Part shown: in pieces, positions 26,012-36,168 of the stretch
Layout: every line of letters begins with the position of its first letter
How positions within the stretch are numbered: position 1 is the first letter of the stretch
Origin: Euzebya pacifica
GTDB taxonomy: Bacteria; Actinomycetota; Nitriliruptoria; Euzebyales; Euzebyaceae
Direction of reading: 5' to 3'
NCBI RefSeq assembly: GCF_003344865.1
Contig: NZ_CP031165.1
Span: 4,469,910-4,533,909 of the forward strand
Length of the DNA stretch: 64,000 nt
Translations under genes and position numbers: made by a program
Notes under the pieces: generated by a model
The model's database searches: none
Seen by the model: only the letters and a program-made list of their open reading frames with translations
What the model was told of the DNA's origin: nothing

Positions 26012-27985
26012 ATGAGCAGCGAGCCGCGCGAGAAGGACCGTCCGTGGCTGATGCGGACCTACTCCGGTCACTCATCGGCCAAGGCGAGCAACGAGCTGTA
26101 CCGCTCCAACCTCGCCAAGGGCCAGACGGGCCTGAGCGTCGCGTTCGACCTGCCGACCCAGACCGGCTACGACGCCGATCACGTGCTCGCGCGCGGTGAG
26201 GTCGGCAAGGTCGGTGTGCCCGTCTGCTCGATCGACGACATGCGCACCCTGTTCGACGGCATCCCCCTGGAGGAGATGAACACGTCGATGACGATCAACG
26301 CCACGGCCCCCTGGCTGCTGGCGCTCTACATCGCGACGGCCGAGGAGAACGGGGTCGATCGGGCGTCCCTCCGCGGCACCACGCAGAACGACATCATCAA
26401 GGAGTACCTGTCCCGCGGGACTTACGTCTTCGGGCCTGCCGAGTCGCTGCGCCTGACCGCCGACGTGGTGACCTTCACCGTCGGCGACGTGCCCAAGTGG
26501 AACCCGGTGAACATCTGCAGCTACCACCTGCAGGAGGTCGGGGCGACGCCGGTGCAGGAGGTCGCCTTCGCCATGGCCACCGCCACCGCGGTGCTGGACG
26601 AGATCCGTTCCCGCGGGGTGGAGGGCGAGGACCTCGGTCGCGTGTTCGGTCGCATCTCCTTCTTCGTCAACGCCGGCATCCGCTTCGTCGACGAGATCGC
26701 CAAGCTGCGCGCCATGTCGCAGCTGTGGGACGAGCTGGGCCGCGAGCGCTACGGCGTGGAGAACCCCAAGTACCGTCGCTTCCGCTACGGCGTGCAGGTC
26801 AACTCCCTCGGCCTGACCGAGGCACAGCCGGAGAACAACATCGCCCGCATCGTCCTGGAGATGCTCGCGGTGACCCTGTCCAAGGACGCCCGCGCCCGTG
26901 CCGTGCAGCTGCCCGCCTGGAACGAGGCGCTGGGGCTGCCCCGCCCGTGGGACCAGCAGCTGTCGCTGCGCATGCAGCAGATCCTCGCCAACGAGACCGA
27001 CCTGCTGGAGCACGGCGACCTGTTCAACGGCTCGCACGTGATGGAGGCCCGGACGGCCGAGATCGCCGACGCCGCCCGGGAGGAGTACGACCGGGTCACC
27101 GAGATGGGCGGGTCGGTGCAGGCCGTGGACTACATGAAGGCCGAGCTGGTCCGCTCCAACACCGAGCGCATGCGTCGCATCGAGAGCGGTGAGCAGGTGG
27201 TGGTGGGCGTCAACGCCTTCACGGGCTCCGAGCCCAGCCCGCTGATGACCGGCGTCGACGGCGGCATCCTCAAGGTCGACCCGGCCAGCGAGGCCGAGCA
27301 GGTCGAACGGCTGCAGGCGTTCCGGGCCGAGCGCGACAACGACGCGGTCGCGTCCGCGCTGGCCGAGCTGCGCCGTGCCGTCGCCGCCGGCGAGAACGTC
27401 ATGCCGGCCTCCATCGCGGCGGCGAAGGCCGGGGTGACCACCGGCGAGTGGACCCAGGCGCTGCGCGACGAGTGGGGGACCTACCGCGGGCCGACCGGTG
27501 TCAGCGCCGCGGCCGCGGCCCCCGCCGAACAGGCCGACGCCCTGCAGGCGGCCCGCGAGGCCGTGGCCCGCGCCGAGGAGCGGGTCGGCGGCAAGGTCCG
27601 GCTGCTGGTCGGCAAGCCGGGGCTGGACGGCCACTCCTCCGGTGCCGAGCAGATCGCCGTCCGTGCCCGTGACGCCGGGTTCGAGGTCATCTACGAGGGC
27701 ATCCGCCTGACCCCGGGACAGATCGTCCGGGCTGCCGTGGACGAGGACGTGCACCTGATCGGCCTGTCGATCCTGTCGGGCAGCCACGGCGAGCTGATCC
27801 CGGAGGTGCTGGAGGGGCTGGCAGCGGAGGACGCCGCCGACATCCCCGTCGTGGTCGGCGGGATCATCCCCACCGACGACGCCGAGACGCTCCGTGCCGC
27901 CGGGGTCGCCGCCGTCTACACGCCCAAGGACTTCGAGGTCAGCCGCCTGATCGCGGAGATGGCCGAGCTGGTCAAGGCCCGGTAA
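26012..27985 (+). CDS. meaA: ethylmalonyl-CoA mutase-type B12 enzyme (MeaA)
   Basis: 657 residues with both catalytic and B12-binding parts in one chain. The N-terminal WLMRTYSGHSSAKASNELYR and LPTQTGYDAD are hallmarks of the MeaA/ethylmalonyl-CoA mutase branch, distinct from methylmalonyl-CoA mutase. The C-terminal domain (from about residue 525) has the cobalamin motif DGHSSGAEQ (DxHxxG) and later SILSGSH and GG. It converts ethylmalonyl-CoA to methylsuccinyl-CoA in the ethylmalonyl-CoA pathway for acetyl-CoA assimilation, from family knowledge. GGAGG 8 nt upstream. The partner genes (ccr, mcd) are not in the window. Confidence 0.9.
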   Translation: MSSEPREKDRPWLMRTYSGHSSAKASNELYRSNLAKGQTGLSVAFDLPTQTGYDADHVLARGEVGKVGVPVCSIDDMRTLFDGIPLEEMNTSMTINATAPWLLALYIATAEENGVDRASLRGTTQNDIIKEYLSRGTYVFGPAESLRLTADVVTFTVGDVPKWNPVNICSYHLQEVGATPVQEVAFAMATATAVLDEIRSRGVEGEDLGRVFGRISFFVNAGIRFVDEIAKLRAMSQLWDELGRERYGVENPKYRRFRYGVQVNSLGLTEAQPENNIARIVLEMLAVTLSKDARARAVQLPAWNEALGLPRPWDQQLSLRMQQILANETDLLEHGDLFNGSHVMEARTAEIADAAREEYDRVTEMGGSVQAVDYMKAELVRSNTERMRRIESGEQVVVGVNAFTGSEPSPLMTGVDGGILKVDPASEAEQVERLQAFRAERDNDAVASALAELRRAVAAGENVMPASIAAAKAGVTTGEWTQALRDEWGTYRGPTGVSAAAAAPAEQADALQAAREAVARAEERVGGKVRLLVGKPGLDGHSSGAEQIAVRARDAGFEVIYEGIRLTPGQIVRAAVDEDVHLIGLSILSGSHGELIPEVLEGLAAEDAADIPVVVGGIIPTDDAETLRAAGVAAVYTPKDFEVSRLIAEMAELVKAR

Positions 27986-27998
27986 CCCGTCAGAGGAG

Positions 27999-29045
27999 TT
28001 ACGCCGCCGGGGACAGCCCGGCGGCTTCGGCCAGGAGGGTGTAGGACCGGCGGTGGGCCTCGGCGTCCCACACGTGCCCGGCGATCATCAGCTCGTCGGC
28101 TGCGGTGCGGTCCAGGAGGGCTCGCAGGCCCTTGACGACCCGTTCGGGAGTACCGATGACCCAGGTGCTCATCACCTTGTCGGCGACGGCGCGTTCGCGG
28201 TCGTCCCACGGGTGGGCGAGCGCCTCGTCGGGGCTCGGCAGGGGCCGCAGGTCGCCGTTGCGCAGGCGCACCATCGACAGGGCACCCGACAACGCCAGCC
28301 GTTGGGCCTCCTCGTCGGTGTCGGCGCAGATGACGGTGACGGCCACCTCGGCGAACGGCTCCTCGAGGTCCGCAGAGGGCCGGAAGGACTGCCGGTAGGC
28401 GGCCAACGCGTCGTCCAGCGCGTCGGGGGCGAAGTGGTAGGCGAAGGCGAAGCGCTGGCCGAGCAGCGCCGCGACCTGGGCGGAGAAGGTCGATGACCCC
28501 AGCAGCCACAGCGGTGGACGCAGGCCAGCACCGGGTACCGCCTGCATGCCCTCCAGGTGGTGGCCCCGCGGGAAGTCACCGTCGAAGAACCGCACGAGCT
28601 CCTGGATCTCCTCCACGAACCGCTCGCCCTGAGGCGCGGCCTCGTCGCGGCGGAGCGCCCAGGCCGTCCGTTGGTCGGTGCCCGGTGCCCGCCCGATGCC
28701 GAGGTCGATACGCCCCGGGTGGAACGCCTCGAGCGTGGCGAAGCGTTCGGCGACGATCAGGGGCGCATGGTTGGGCAGCATGATGCCGCCGGAGCCGACG
28801 CGGATCGTGCTGGTCGCCTGGGCGAGGTGCGCCATGACCACGTCGGTGGCGGAGGAGGCAACGGCCGGCATGCCGTGGTGCTCGGCCACCCAGATGCGGC
28901 TGTAGCCGAGGGCTTCGACGTGCTGGGCGAGCGCAACGGAACGGTGCAGCGCATCGCGCTCGGTGCTGCCGTGGGCCACGGTGGCCAGGTCGAGCACGCC
29001 GAGGGGCACGCCGAGCTCGGCGGAGGGGGTCGGGTCTGGTGTCAT
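27999..29045 (-). CDS. LLM-class flavin-dependent oxidoreductase
   Basis: 348 residues, a TIM-barrel luciferase-like monooxygenase. Characteristic segments: [55 protein letters not shown] and [13 protein letters not shown], as in the MsnO8 type subgroup of LLM oxidoreductases. It uses FMN or F420; the cofactor cannot be decided here. ATG 29045 has GGGGACA upstream. It is 50 bp downstream of the ilvA stop on the same strand, so probably co-transcribed. Substrate unknown. Confidence 0.92.
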   Translation of the reverse strand: MTPDPTPSAELGVPLGVLDLATVAHGSTERDALHRSVALAQHVEALGYSRIWVAEHHGMPAVASSATDVVMAHLAQATSTIRVGSGGIMLPNHAPLIVAERFATLEAFHPGRIDLGIGRAPGTDQRTAWALRRDEAAPQGERFVEEIQELVRFFDGDFPRGHHLEGMQAVPGAGLRPPLWLLGSSTFSAQVAALLGQRFAFAYHFAPDALDDALAAYRQSFRPSADLEEPFAEVAVTVICADTDEEAQRLALSGALSMVRLRNGDLRPLPSPDEALAHPWDDRERAVADKVMSTWVIGTPERVVKGLRALLDRTAADELMIAGHVWDAEAHRRSYTLLAEAAGLSPAA

Positions 29046-29095
29046 CACGCTGTCCCCAACGCGATGGGGCCCGTGTGGTGTTCCCGCAGGGCCGA

Positions 29096-30334
29096 TCAGG
29101 CCAGCGCCCCCGGCGGCAGCTCGGCCTCCACCGGATAGCCGGCCTCCTCCAGCTTCTCCACCAGCAGGTGGATGTGGTCGTGCCCGCGGGTCTCCATCTC
29201 GATCTGCACCTCCACCTCCTGCACGCCGAGCTTGGTGTTCAGCCGGTGGTGTTCGATGCCGATCACGTTGGCGCGCTGTTCGGCGAGCAGCGTCAGCAGG
29301 GTGGCGAGCACGCCGGGCTGGTCGCCGACCCGGGTGGTGACCACCAGGTAGCGCCCCTCCTCGTACATGCCGGACTGGATGATGCGGTTGAGCAGCAGCG
29401 GGTCGACGTTGCCGCCGCACAGCAGCGCAACGGTGGGCTCCCGCGTCTCGACCGCCCCGTCCAGCAGCGCGGCGAGGCCAGCGGCGCCGGCTGGCTCGAC
29501 GACCTGCTTGGCCCGTTCGACGAGCAGCAGGATCGCTCTCGCGATGGCCTCGTCGCTGACGGTGACGACGTCGTCGACCAGCTGCTCGATGTGGGCCAGC
29601 GTCAGCTCGCCCGGGCGCTTCACGGCGATCCCGTCGGCGATCGTGGACACGCTGTCGAGGGTGACCGGATGCCCGGCGTCAAGCGACGCCCGGGTGCTTG
29701 CTGCGCCAGCCGGCTCGACGCCGATGACCCGCACATGGGGCGCGGTTGCCTTGATGGCGGCGGCGATGCCGGCCACCAGGCCACCACCACCGATGGGGAC
29801 CAGGACCTGCGCCATGTCGGGCGCCTGGGCCAGCATCTCCAGGCCGAGGGTGCCCTGTCCGGCGATGACGTCGGCGTGGTCGAAGGGGGGCACGAATGTC
29901 GCGCCCACCTCCTCGCAGTGCGTGCGGGCGGCGGCGAGCGCCTCGTCGAAGTTCGATCCGGTGAGCACGACACGGGCGCCGTAGCCGCGTGTGGCCTCCA
30001 CCTTCGGGAGCGGCGCGTCGGCCGGCATGAACACGGTGGACTCCACGCCCATCCGGGTGGCCGACAGGGCCACGCCCTGCGCGTGGTTGCCGGCGCTCGC
30101 GCAGACCACGCCGGCGGCACGCTCGGCCTCCGACAGGCAGGCGATCCGGTTGGCGGCACCGCGGATCTTGAACGATCCGGTGCGTTGCAGGTGCTCGCAC
30201 TTCAGCAACACCCGTGCGCCGACCATGCTGCTGATCGCACGTGACTCCTCCATCGGCGTGGTCTGCACGAGGGGCGCGATGCGTTCGGCGGCGGCGCGGA
30301 TGTCGTCGATGTCGACGAGGGCTGGGGTGGTCAT
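29096..30334 (-). CDS. ilvA: threonine ammonia-lyase (biosynthetic-like, with ACT domain)
   Basis: 412 residues. A PLP-dependent fold-II enzyme with the Lys in TGSFKIRGA (about K56), [10 protein letters not shown] for the cofactor phosphate, and CGGNVDP near the end of the catalytic part. The C-terminal about 80 residues form one ACT-like domain ([21 protein letters not shown]). It deaminates L-threonine to 2-oxobutanoate for isoleucine synthesis or catabolism; the single ACT domain is the shorter TdcB/IlvA hybrid form found in actinobacteria. TACCAT ends 9 nt before the ATG, so leaderless expression is likely. The LLM gene follows. Confidence 0.93.
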   Translation of the reverse strand: MTTPALVDIDDIRAAAERIAPLVQTTPMEESRAISSMVGARVLLKCEHLQRTGSFKIRGAANRIACLSEAERAAGVVCASAGNHAQGVALSATRMGVESTVFMPADAPLPKVEATRGYGARVVLTGSNFDEALAAARTHCEEVGATFVPPFDHADVIAGQGTLGLEMLAQAPDMAQVLVPIGGGGLVAGIAAAIKATAPHVRVIGVEPAGAASTRASLDAGHPVTLDSVSTIADGIAVKRPGELTLAHIEQLVDDVVTVSDEAIARAILLLVERAKQVVEPAGAAGLAALLDGAVETREPTVALLCGGNVDPLLLNRIIQSGMYEEGRYLVVTTRVGDQPGVLATLLTLLAEQRANVIGIEHHRLNTKLGVQEVEVQIEMETRGHDHIHLLVEKLEEAGYPVEAELPPGALA

Positions 30335-30343
30335 GATGCGGGG

Positions 30344-30349
30344 ATGGTA
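30344..30349 (-). promoter_or_regulatory. -10 element of ilvA (leaderless)
   Basis: TACCAT on the minus strand, 9 nt before the ATG at 30334. Confidence 0.45.
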
Positions 30350-30426
30350 CGGCGGTCGACGGGCACGACACGGGCATGCACGGTCGGCCCGGTCCGGTGA
30401 CACGGGGTCCCGGCACAATGTGGGTC

Positions 30427-31065
30427 GTGAGCGCCTCCTCCCCCTCCCCCGCCGACAACGACCGTCGAGTCGACGACACCCGCACCACCAGCGGCCGCAC
30501 GTTCGTGGTGGTGTCCATGGTCTTCCTGCTGGTGCTGCTGGTGGTGCTGCTCGTCGTGTCGCCCCGCCTGCAGGATCAGCTGGGCATGGGCGGCACCCGC
30601 GGATTCAGCGCTCCGGAGAACCCCGTCGAGGTCACCCTGGAGCTGGGCGGCGAGGCGGTCGGCACGGCGATCTGGGACGCCGGTGGCATCTGTGCGGAGG
30701 TCATGGACGCCACGGGGACGACGTACCGCACCTGCGCCGAGCCCGACCCCCTCAAGCCGATCTGGGCGATCGACGCCCCGGACGAGGCCGAGCCCGGGTA
30801 CCTGCTCGTCGCCACCCCGCCGGACGTGGTCAACATCGAGGGTCGGACGACCGCAGGCGAGACCTTCGGCGCGCTGACCCAGGCACGCGAGCTGCCGGCG
30901 GCCTGGGCGATCGTGCCCCTGCCGGACGGTGCGGTGGTGGACAGCCTCGTCGCGTTCGGCGTCACCAACTCCGACCTGGGCGACGCCCAGTGCGGCGTCG
31001 AGGACGGTGGCACCAGTACGTCGGTCCGCCTCGGCGGTGGCTGCGTGGTCCCGCAGCAGGACTGA
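30427..31065 (+). CDS. membrane-anchored exported protein, unrecognised
   Basis: 212 residues from GTG 30427 (ATG 30418 is 9 bp longer). One strong membrane helix (about residues 22-46, VVVSMVFLLVLLVVLLVVS) preceded by a charged N-terminus puts the rest outside the cell. The exported part (about 150 residues) contains four cysteines in pairs (GGICAEV, YRTCAEP, DAQCGVE, GGGCVVP), suggesting two disulfides, and is beta-rich. Upstream, CACAAT ends 7 nt before GTG 30427, a weak -10 that would give a leaderless start. Ends 33 bp before the convergent giant HD-GYP gene. No family recognised. Confidence 0.7.
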   Translation: MSASSPSPADNDRRVDDTRTTSGRTFVVVSMVFLLVLLVVLLVVSPRLQDQLGMGGTRGFSAPENPVEVTLELGGEAVGTAIWDAGGICAEVMDATGTTYRTCAEPDPLKPIWAIDAPDEAEPGYLLVATPPDVVNIEGRTTAGETFGALTQARELPAAWAIVPLPDGAVVDSLVAFGVTNSDLGDAQCGVEDGGTSTSVRLGGGCVVPQQD

Positions 31066-31098
31066 CGGGACGAGGGCCGCGCCGGTCCAGCCGTCCGC

Positions 31099-34000
31099 TC
31101 AGGGACCGTCGGTGCCCGGTTCGGGACGTCGACGACTGGCAACCCGAACCTCCTCGCGCCTGGCCGGGAGCGCCTCGGGCAGGTCGTTGGGCAGCGGTGG
31201 CCCGGGCGTCGACGGCTGCTCGGTTGGGGTGGCCTCGACCGGGGCAGCGGATGGTGCCGGCGTCGGAGCGGAGACGGGATCCGCGTCCGGCGCGTCGGCG
31301 GGCGGCGAGGGGGCAGGAGTCGGGGGCGGACCCGACGGTGCCGGCGTGGGTGTCGGCGACCCGGTCGGGCCGGGTTCCCCGCCCTGTCGTTGCACGACGG
31401 GGTCCTCGGCGGGCCGGTCCTGGATGGCCATCTGGCCGGCAGCGAACGGATTGTCAACCGTGACGGTCACCGTTGCGGTGTCGCAGAGGGCCTGGGTGTC
31501 ACAGATCCTGTAGTCGAAGGTGTCGACGCCGCTGTAGCCGGCTTCGGGGGTGTAGCGGACGCGCATGTCGCCGAGCACCGTCGCGATGGCTCGACCGCTT
31601 GACGGACCCGAGGCGATGGCCACGGTCGCGTCGGCGATGTCCCCGTCCACGTCGCTGTCGTTGGCGACGACGTCGATGGTCGTCGCCGTGCCCGACGACG
31701 TCATGGCGGCATCGTCGCTGGCCTTGACCGCTTGCGGCACCACGGTGACGGTCACGATCGCGGTGTCGCACAGGCCCTGCACGTCGCAGATCCGGTAGGT
31801 GAAGGTGTCGGTGCCCCAGTAGGTGCCGTCCGGCGTGTAGGTGATCTTGTTGTTGGACTCCACGAACACCGTCGCTCGACCGCTCGTCGGCGGCACGACG
31901 ATCGTCACGGTCGCCAGGTCGATGTCGCCGTCGGGATCGATGTCGTTCTGGTCGATCTTGATCTTGACGTCCTTGTCGGAGTCGACCTCTTCACTGTCGT
32001 CGGTGGCGATCGGCGCTTGGCCCGGGACCACCGTGACGGTCACCGTCCCGGTGTCGCACGAGGCCGTGTCGTCGCAGATGTCGTAGGTGAAGGTGTCGAC
32101 CCCGGACCATCCGTACGCCGGCTGGTAGACGACCGCGTCGCCGCTCCTGCTCGTGGTGCCGTTGCCGGCGGAGCCGACCGCCAGCGACGTCCCGTCCACG
32201 AATCCGTTGGTCGTGGTGTCGTTGCTCAGGACGGTGATCGTGACGGCGGCGAACTCCGCGGTGGTTGCGGCGTCGGGGTTCGCCGTCATGCCGCGCGACC
32301 CGACGGTGACGGTGACCGTCGCGCTGTCGCACCCGCCCACCAGGTCGCACACGGTGTAGGAGAACGTGTCGGTGCCCGAGAACCCGTTGTTCGGATCGTA
32401 GGAAACCTGCTGGCCGGTGATCGTGGCGGTGCCCGAAGCGGGCGTGGTCACCGACAGACTCGTCGGGTCGAGGTCACCGTCGACGTCACTGTCGTTCGCC
32501 AGCACGTCGATGAGCACGGCGGTGCTGCGTCCGGTGACCGCGGTGTCGTCGACCGCGTCCGGGGGCGAGGGCGCAGCCGTCACGTCGACGGTGACGGTCG
32601 CCGTGGCGCAGGTGCCGTCGGCATCGCAGATCCGGTAGTCGAAGGCATCGGTACCGACGAACCCACCAGCCGGCGTGTAGCGGACCTGGTCCCCGACGAC
32701 CACCGCGACACCGTCATCGGGCGGACTGGACACCGCCAGCGTCGTGTCGTCGATGTCACCGTCGGGATCGGTGTCGTTGGCCAGCACATCCACCAACACC
32801 GGGATGTCCTCCACGGTGCTGGCGGTGTCGGCGTTGGCGGTCGGTGCCGTACCAGCAGGGTCGACGGTGACCTGCACCGACGCGGTGTCACACGCCCCGC
32901 GGTCGTCACAGATCGTGTAGTCGAAGGTGTCCACCCCAACGAAGGACGCCGAGGAGGTGTAGCGCACCTGCCCGCCGAGCACGGACGTGGTCCCGTTCGG
33001 AGCAGGGTCCACCGTCAGGCTGGCCACGTCGATGTCCCCGTTGACGTCGCTGTCGTTGGCCAGCACGTCGATGTCGACCGGAACGGCCCGCTGCGTCGTC
33101 GCGGTGTCACCGTTGGCAACGGGCGGGGCGTCCGGCAACGCCACCGTCACCGTCACCCGCGCCGTGGCGCAGGTGCCGTCGGCATCGCAGATCCGGTAGT
33201 CGAAGGCATCGGTACCGACGAACCCACCAGCCGGCGTGTAGCGGACCTGGTCCCCCACGACCACCGCGACACCGTCATCGGGTGGGCTTGCCACCGCCAG
33301 CGTCGTGTCGTCGATGTCACCGTCGGGATCGGTGTCGTTGGCCAGTACGTCGATGTCCACCGGCGTGTCCTCGACGGTGCTCACGGCATCGTCGACCGGC
33401 AGTGGGCTGGACCCGAAGGGGGTGACCGTCACGATCACCGTCGCGGTGTCGCAGCCGGCCACGAGGTCGCAGACGGTGTAATCGAAGGTGTCGACCCCGA
33501 TGAAGAACAGCGAGGAGGCGTACCGGACTGCTCCGGCGATCACGGTGGTCATGCCGCCGTTCGTCCCGTTGGTGGCCGTCAGGCTCGTGGGGTCCAGGTC
33601 GTTCTCGACGTCGGTGTCGTTGGCCAGGACGTCGATGGTGACGGGCACGCTGCGGCGGGTGGTGGCCGTGTCGTCGTTGGCGACCGGTGGGGTGTCGAGC
33701 AGTGACACGGTGACCTGCACGACGGCCGAGTCGCATTCCCCAGTGGGGTCGCAGACCTGGTAGCCGAGGGTTGCGGTGCCCGCGAAGAAGGGCGGGCTCG
33801 TGTAGCGGATGTTCAGGTCGGAGCCAACGGTTGCCGACCCACGGGACGGGCCGCTCGTGATGGCGACGAACATGTCGCCGCGGACGTCGTCGACGTCGGT
33901 GTCGTTGGCCAGTACGTCGACGATGACCGGCTGGAACGTCCCGGTGGACGCGGTGTCGTCGAGGGCGACGGGGGCGTCGTTGACCGCGGTGATGGTGACG

Positions 34001-36054
34001 GTGACGGCTGCGGATGCGCAGCGTCCACCGGCGTCGCAGATGCGGTAGGTGAAGCTGTCCGTACCGACGACGTCGAGCCCCGGCACGTAGCTGACGGTGC
34101 CGTCGCTGAGCGGGACGGCGCTCCCCGTTCCGGCGGCCACGCTGATGGTGAGGTCGGCCGGGTCGACATCCCCGTCGGGGTCGCTGATGGCGCCGGTCAG
34201 GTCGATGACCACGGGGGTGTCCTCGGCGGTCGTGGCCGAGACCGAGACGGCGATCGGCGGCGCCGTGGCGGTGGGGGTTGGGGTGGCCGTCGGCGTCGGC
34301 GTGACCGTCGGCGTCGGCGTGACCGTCGGCGTGGGCGTGACCGTGGGCGTCGGCGTGACCGTCAGGGTCGGCGTGACCGTGGGCGTCGGCCTGGGTGCGG
34401 AGGGACCGGACGGGGTCGTCGCGGTCGGGGGCTCCGGGGAAGGTCCCGGCTGCGGGTTCGGGACGGGCTGTGGGGTGGGTCCGGGCTGGGGACTCGGCGC
34501 CGGCTGGGCAGTCGGTGATGACGACGGGGACGACGTGACTGGGCTCGAGGGCACAGGGCCCGACGTCGGCGCCACGGTGGGCTCGTCGGCCGTGGACGGG
34601 ACGAGGGGGGTCGCTTCCGTGGGCGGGGCGACGACGGGGAACTCGATCGGCAGTTCAAGCGTCGGTGACGACGGGGCTGGCTCGAACGGTGGCTGCGTCG
34701 CCTCAGGTCGAACCACGACGCTCGCCGGTGACTCCTCCGCCTCCTCCGACGCGGGTACGTCGACTGCCGGCGCGTCGGGGGAGGCATCGACCGTCGGCGA
34801 CGCCCCGGCGGCCACGACCTGCCGGGCCCCGGCTTCGCCTGCAGCCCCGACCGGGACCTCGAACGCAGCCGACACGCGGTCGTCCTGCGCCAACGGGAGG
34901 GCCGACTCGACGGTCACCGAGGCCTCGACGACCTGCTGGGACTGGCTGACGATCGTCGCGGCCATCCCGGGCAGCACCCCGGACGTCACGCCCAGGGTCA
35001 GGGCGCTCGCCGCGCTGACGGCGGTCCGCACGGCGCTGGGCACCCGACCGATCAGCGGGGCGGCACCTTCGAAGAACGGCACGTTGGACAGCCACGACAG
35101 CGGACCCGCAGCCCATCGCAGCCGGCCGAGGGAGATGTTGAGGAAGGCACGGACGATCGCCGGGTCGAAGTGGCTGCCGGCGCTGCGAACCAGCTCCTTG
35201 CGGGCCTCCTCCGGGGACATCGCCTTCTTGTAGGAGCGGGCGGCGGTGATGACCTCGTAGGCATCGGCAACTGCCACGACTCGGCCGCCGTAGCTGATGT
35301 CGGTGCCGGCCAGCCGCCCCGGGTACCCGGTGCCGTCCCACCGTTCGTGGTGGTGGCCGATCGCGTCGTACCACTCGCCCAGCCACGGGCGGAGCGGTTC
35401 GCAGATCCGAGCCCCGTGCGCCGGATGGGACCGCAGCTCCTCCCACTCGGCCTCGTCGGGTTTGCCGGGCTTGTTGAGCGTCTCGGTCCTGACCTCGAGC
35501 TTGCCGATGTCGTGCACCATCGCCGCCCAGGTCAGGCGGTCTCGATCGTCCCTGGAGAGCTTGAGTTCATCGGCCAGCATCGAGGTGAACAGGTGGGTCC
35601 GCTCGCTGTGCCCCCGGGTGCGCTTGTCGTGGTTGCTCAGCGCGGAGATCAGGACCATGATCTCCTCGGCGGCCCGGGACGGATCGTCGTCCAGTCCACG
35701 CTCCCGCGCCTCGCGAACCCGCTCCTCCAGGTTGCGGATGCCAGCCGTCCTGCGCGCCACCTTGTAGCGGGAGGGTGCGTTGTCGGGGAACGCCAACGTC
35801 ATCCGGAACAAGCCGGCGAGCGGCAGGGCACGCTTGGCCAGGCGTTCGGTGGCGAACAGCACCCCGGTGGCCACGACCAGCACGACCAGCCAGCGCAGCA
35901 CGGCGTCCCAGAAGGACGGTCCGAACGACGGCATGACGGCGTCGACGGCCGCACCTGCCGCCCACGAGCAGAGGATCGGCACGACGAACACGAGGAACCG
36001 CACCGATCGGGCGGCCCATGGCCGCCCGTCCCAGCGCTGGCTGCGTTCGCTCAC
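31099..36054 (-). CDS. membrane HD-GYP protein fused to ten extracellular cadherin-like repeats
   Basis: 1651 residues from GTG 36054. Two membrane helices (about 18-38 and 50-68) precede a complete HD-GYP phosphodiesterase domain: NHDKRTRGHSERT, the metal HD at residues 181-182 (MVHDIGK), HHHERWDGTGYPG (GYP at 243-245), VVAVADAYEVIT and GSHFDP. A third hydrophobic stretch (about 345-368) is followed by a long Pro/Thr/Ser linker with TPTV repeats (about 385-600). Then come ten repeats of about 92-95 residues, each with a VLANDTDxDGDID-like Ca-binding segment and a C-D-x4-C-D pair near its end. The tail is Pro-rich. Predicted to hydrolyse c-di-GMP inside while displaying the repeats outside; unusual architecture. 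Confidence 0.88.
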   Translation of the reverse strand: MSERSQRWDGRPWAARSVRFLVFVVPILCSWAAGAAVDAVMPSFGPSFWDAVLRWLVVLVVATGVLFATERLAKRALPLAGLFRMTLAFPDNAPSRYKVARRTAGIRNLEERVREARERGLDDDPSRAAEEIMVLISALSNHDKRTRGHSERTHLFTSMLADELKLSRDDRDRLTWAAMVHDIGKLEVRTETLNKPGKPDEAEWEELRSHPAHGARICEPLRPWLGEWYDAIGHHHERWDGTGYPGRLAGTDISYGGRVVAVADAYEVITAARSYKKAMSPEEARKELVRSAGSHFDPAIVRAFLNISLGRLRWAAGPLSWLSNVPFFEGAAPLIGRVPSAVRTAVSAASALTLGVTSGVLPGMAATIVSQSQQVVEASVTVESALPLAQDDRVSAAFEVPVGAAGEAGARQVVAAGASPTVDASPDAPAVDVPASEEAEESPASVVVRPEATQPPFEPAPSSPTLELPIEFPVVAPPTEATPLVPSTADEPTVAPTSGPVPSSPVTSSPSSSPTAQPAPSPQPGPTPQPVPNPQPGPSPEPPTATTPSGPSAPRPTPTVTPTLTVTPTPTVTPTPTVTPTPTVTPTPTATPTPTATAPPIAVSVSATTAEDTPVVIDLTGAISDPDGDVDPADLTISVAAGTGSAVPLSDGTVSYVPGLDVVGTDSFTYRICDAGGRCASAAVTVTITAVNDAPVALDDTASTGTFQPVIVDVLANDTDVDDVRGDMFVAITSGPSRGSATVGSDLNIRYTSPPFFAGTATLGYQVCDPTGECDSAVVQVTVSLLDTPPVANDDTATTRRSVPVTIDVLANDTDVENDLDPTSLTATNGTNGGMTTVIAGAVRYASSLFFIGVDTFDYTVCDLVAGCDTATVIVTVTPFGSSPLPVDDAVSTVEDTPVDIDVLANDTDPDGDIDDTTLAVASPPDDGVAVVVGDQVRYTPAGGFVGTDAFDYRICDADGTCATARVTVTVALPDAPPVANGDTATTQRAVPVDIDVLANDSDVNGDIDVASLTVDPAPNGTTSVLGGQVRYTSSASFVGVDTFDYTICDDRGACDTASVQVTVDPAGTAPTANADTASTVEDIPVLVDVLANDTDPDGDIDDTTLAVSSPPDDGVAVVVGDQVRYTPAGGFVGTDAFDYRICDADGTCATATVTVDVTAAPSPPDAVDDTAVTGRSTAVLIDVLANDSDVDGDLDPTSLSVTTPASGTATITGQQVSYDPNNGFSGTDTFSYTVCDLVGGCDSATVTVTVGSRGMTANPDAATTAEFAAVTITVLSNDTTTNGFVDGTSLAVGSAGNGTTSRSGDAVVYQPAYGWSGVDTFTYDICDDTASCDTGTVTVTVVPGQAPIATDDSEEVDSDKDVKIKIDQNDIDPDGDIDLATVTIVVPPTSGRATVFVESNNKITYTPDGTYWGTDTFTYRICDVQGLCDTAIVTVTVVPQAVKASDDAAMTSSGTATTIDVVANDSDVDGDIADATVAIASGPSSGRAIATVLGDMRVRYTPEAGYSGVDTFDYRICDTQALCDTATVTVTVDNPFAAGQMAIQDRPAEDPVVQRQGGEPGPTGSPTPTPAPSGPPPTPAPSPPADAPDADPVSAPTPAPSAAPVEATPTEQPSTPGPPLPNDLPEALPARREEVRVASRRRPEPGTDGP
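32600..32784. repeat. near-identical segment of cadherin-like repeats 4 and 6, first copy
   Basis: This 185-bp stretch matches 33161-33345 with only scattered mismatches, whereas the other repeats in the gene differ much more in DNA. Offset 561 bp, i.e. two repeat units. It indicates a recent duplication or gene conversion inside the HD-GYP gene. Confidence 0.8.
33161..33345. repeat. near-identical segment of cadherin-like repeats 4 and 6, second copy
   Basis: Partner of the segment at 32600-32784. Both encode the VVVGDQVRYTPAGGFVGTDA portion of their repeats. Confidence 0.8.
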
Positions 36055-36168
36055 CGTTCACCACCCAATCCTCGTCCGGCTACGAGACCTCATCGGCGGG
36101 CCGCAGCCCTGACATGAGGCAGTGGCGACACCGAGGGGAAAAGGGCGGTCTGGCTTCGGACTACCGGG

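Noticed and set aside
31732-33705. A 657-codon plus-strand frame with repeated RHVDGDG-like units.
   Set aside because: Mirror image of the cadherin-like repeats of the HD-GYP gene on the other strand; the repetition is inherited from the coding strand.
34260-34392. Independent minisatellite element at the HD-GYP linker.
   Set aside because: It codes for the TPTV linker in frame and is explained by the protein repeat.
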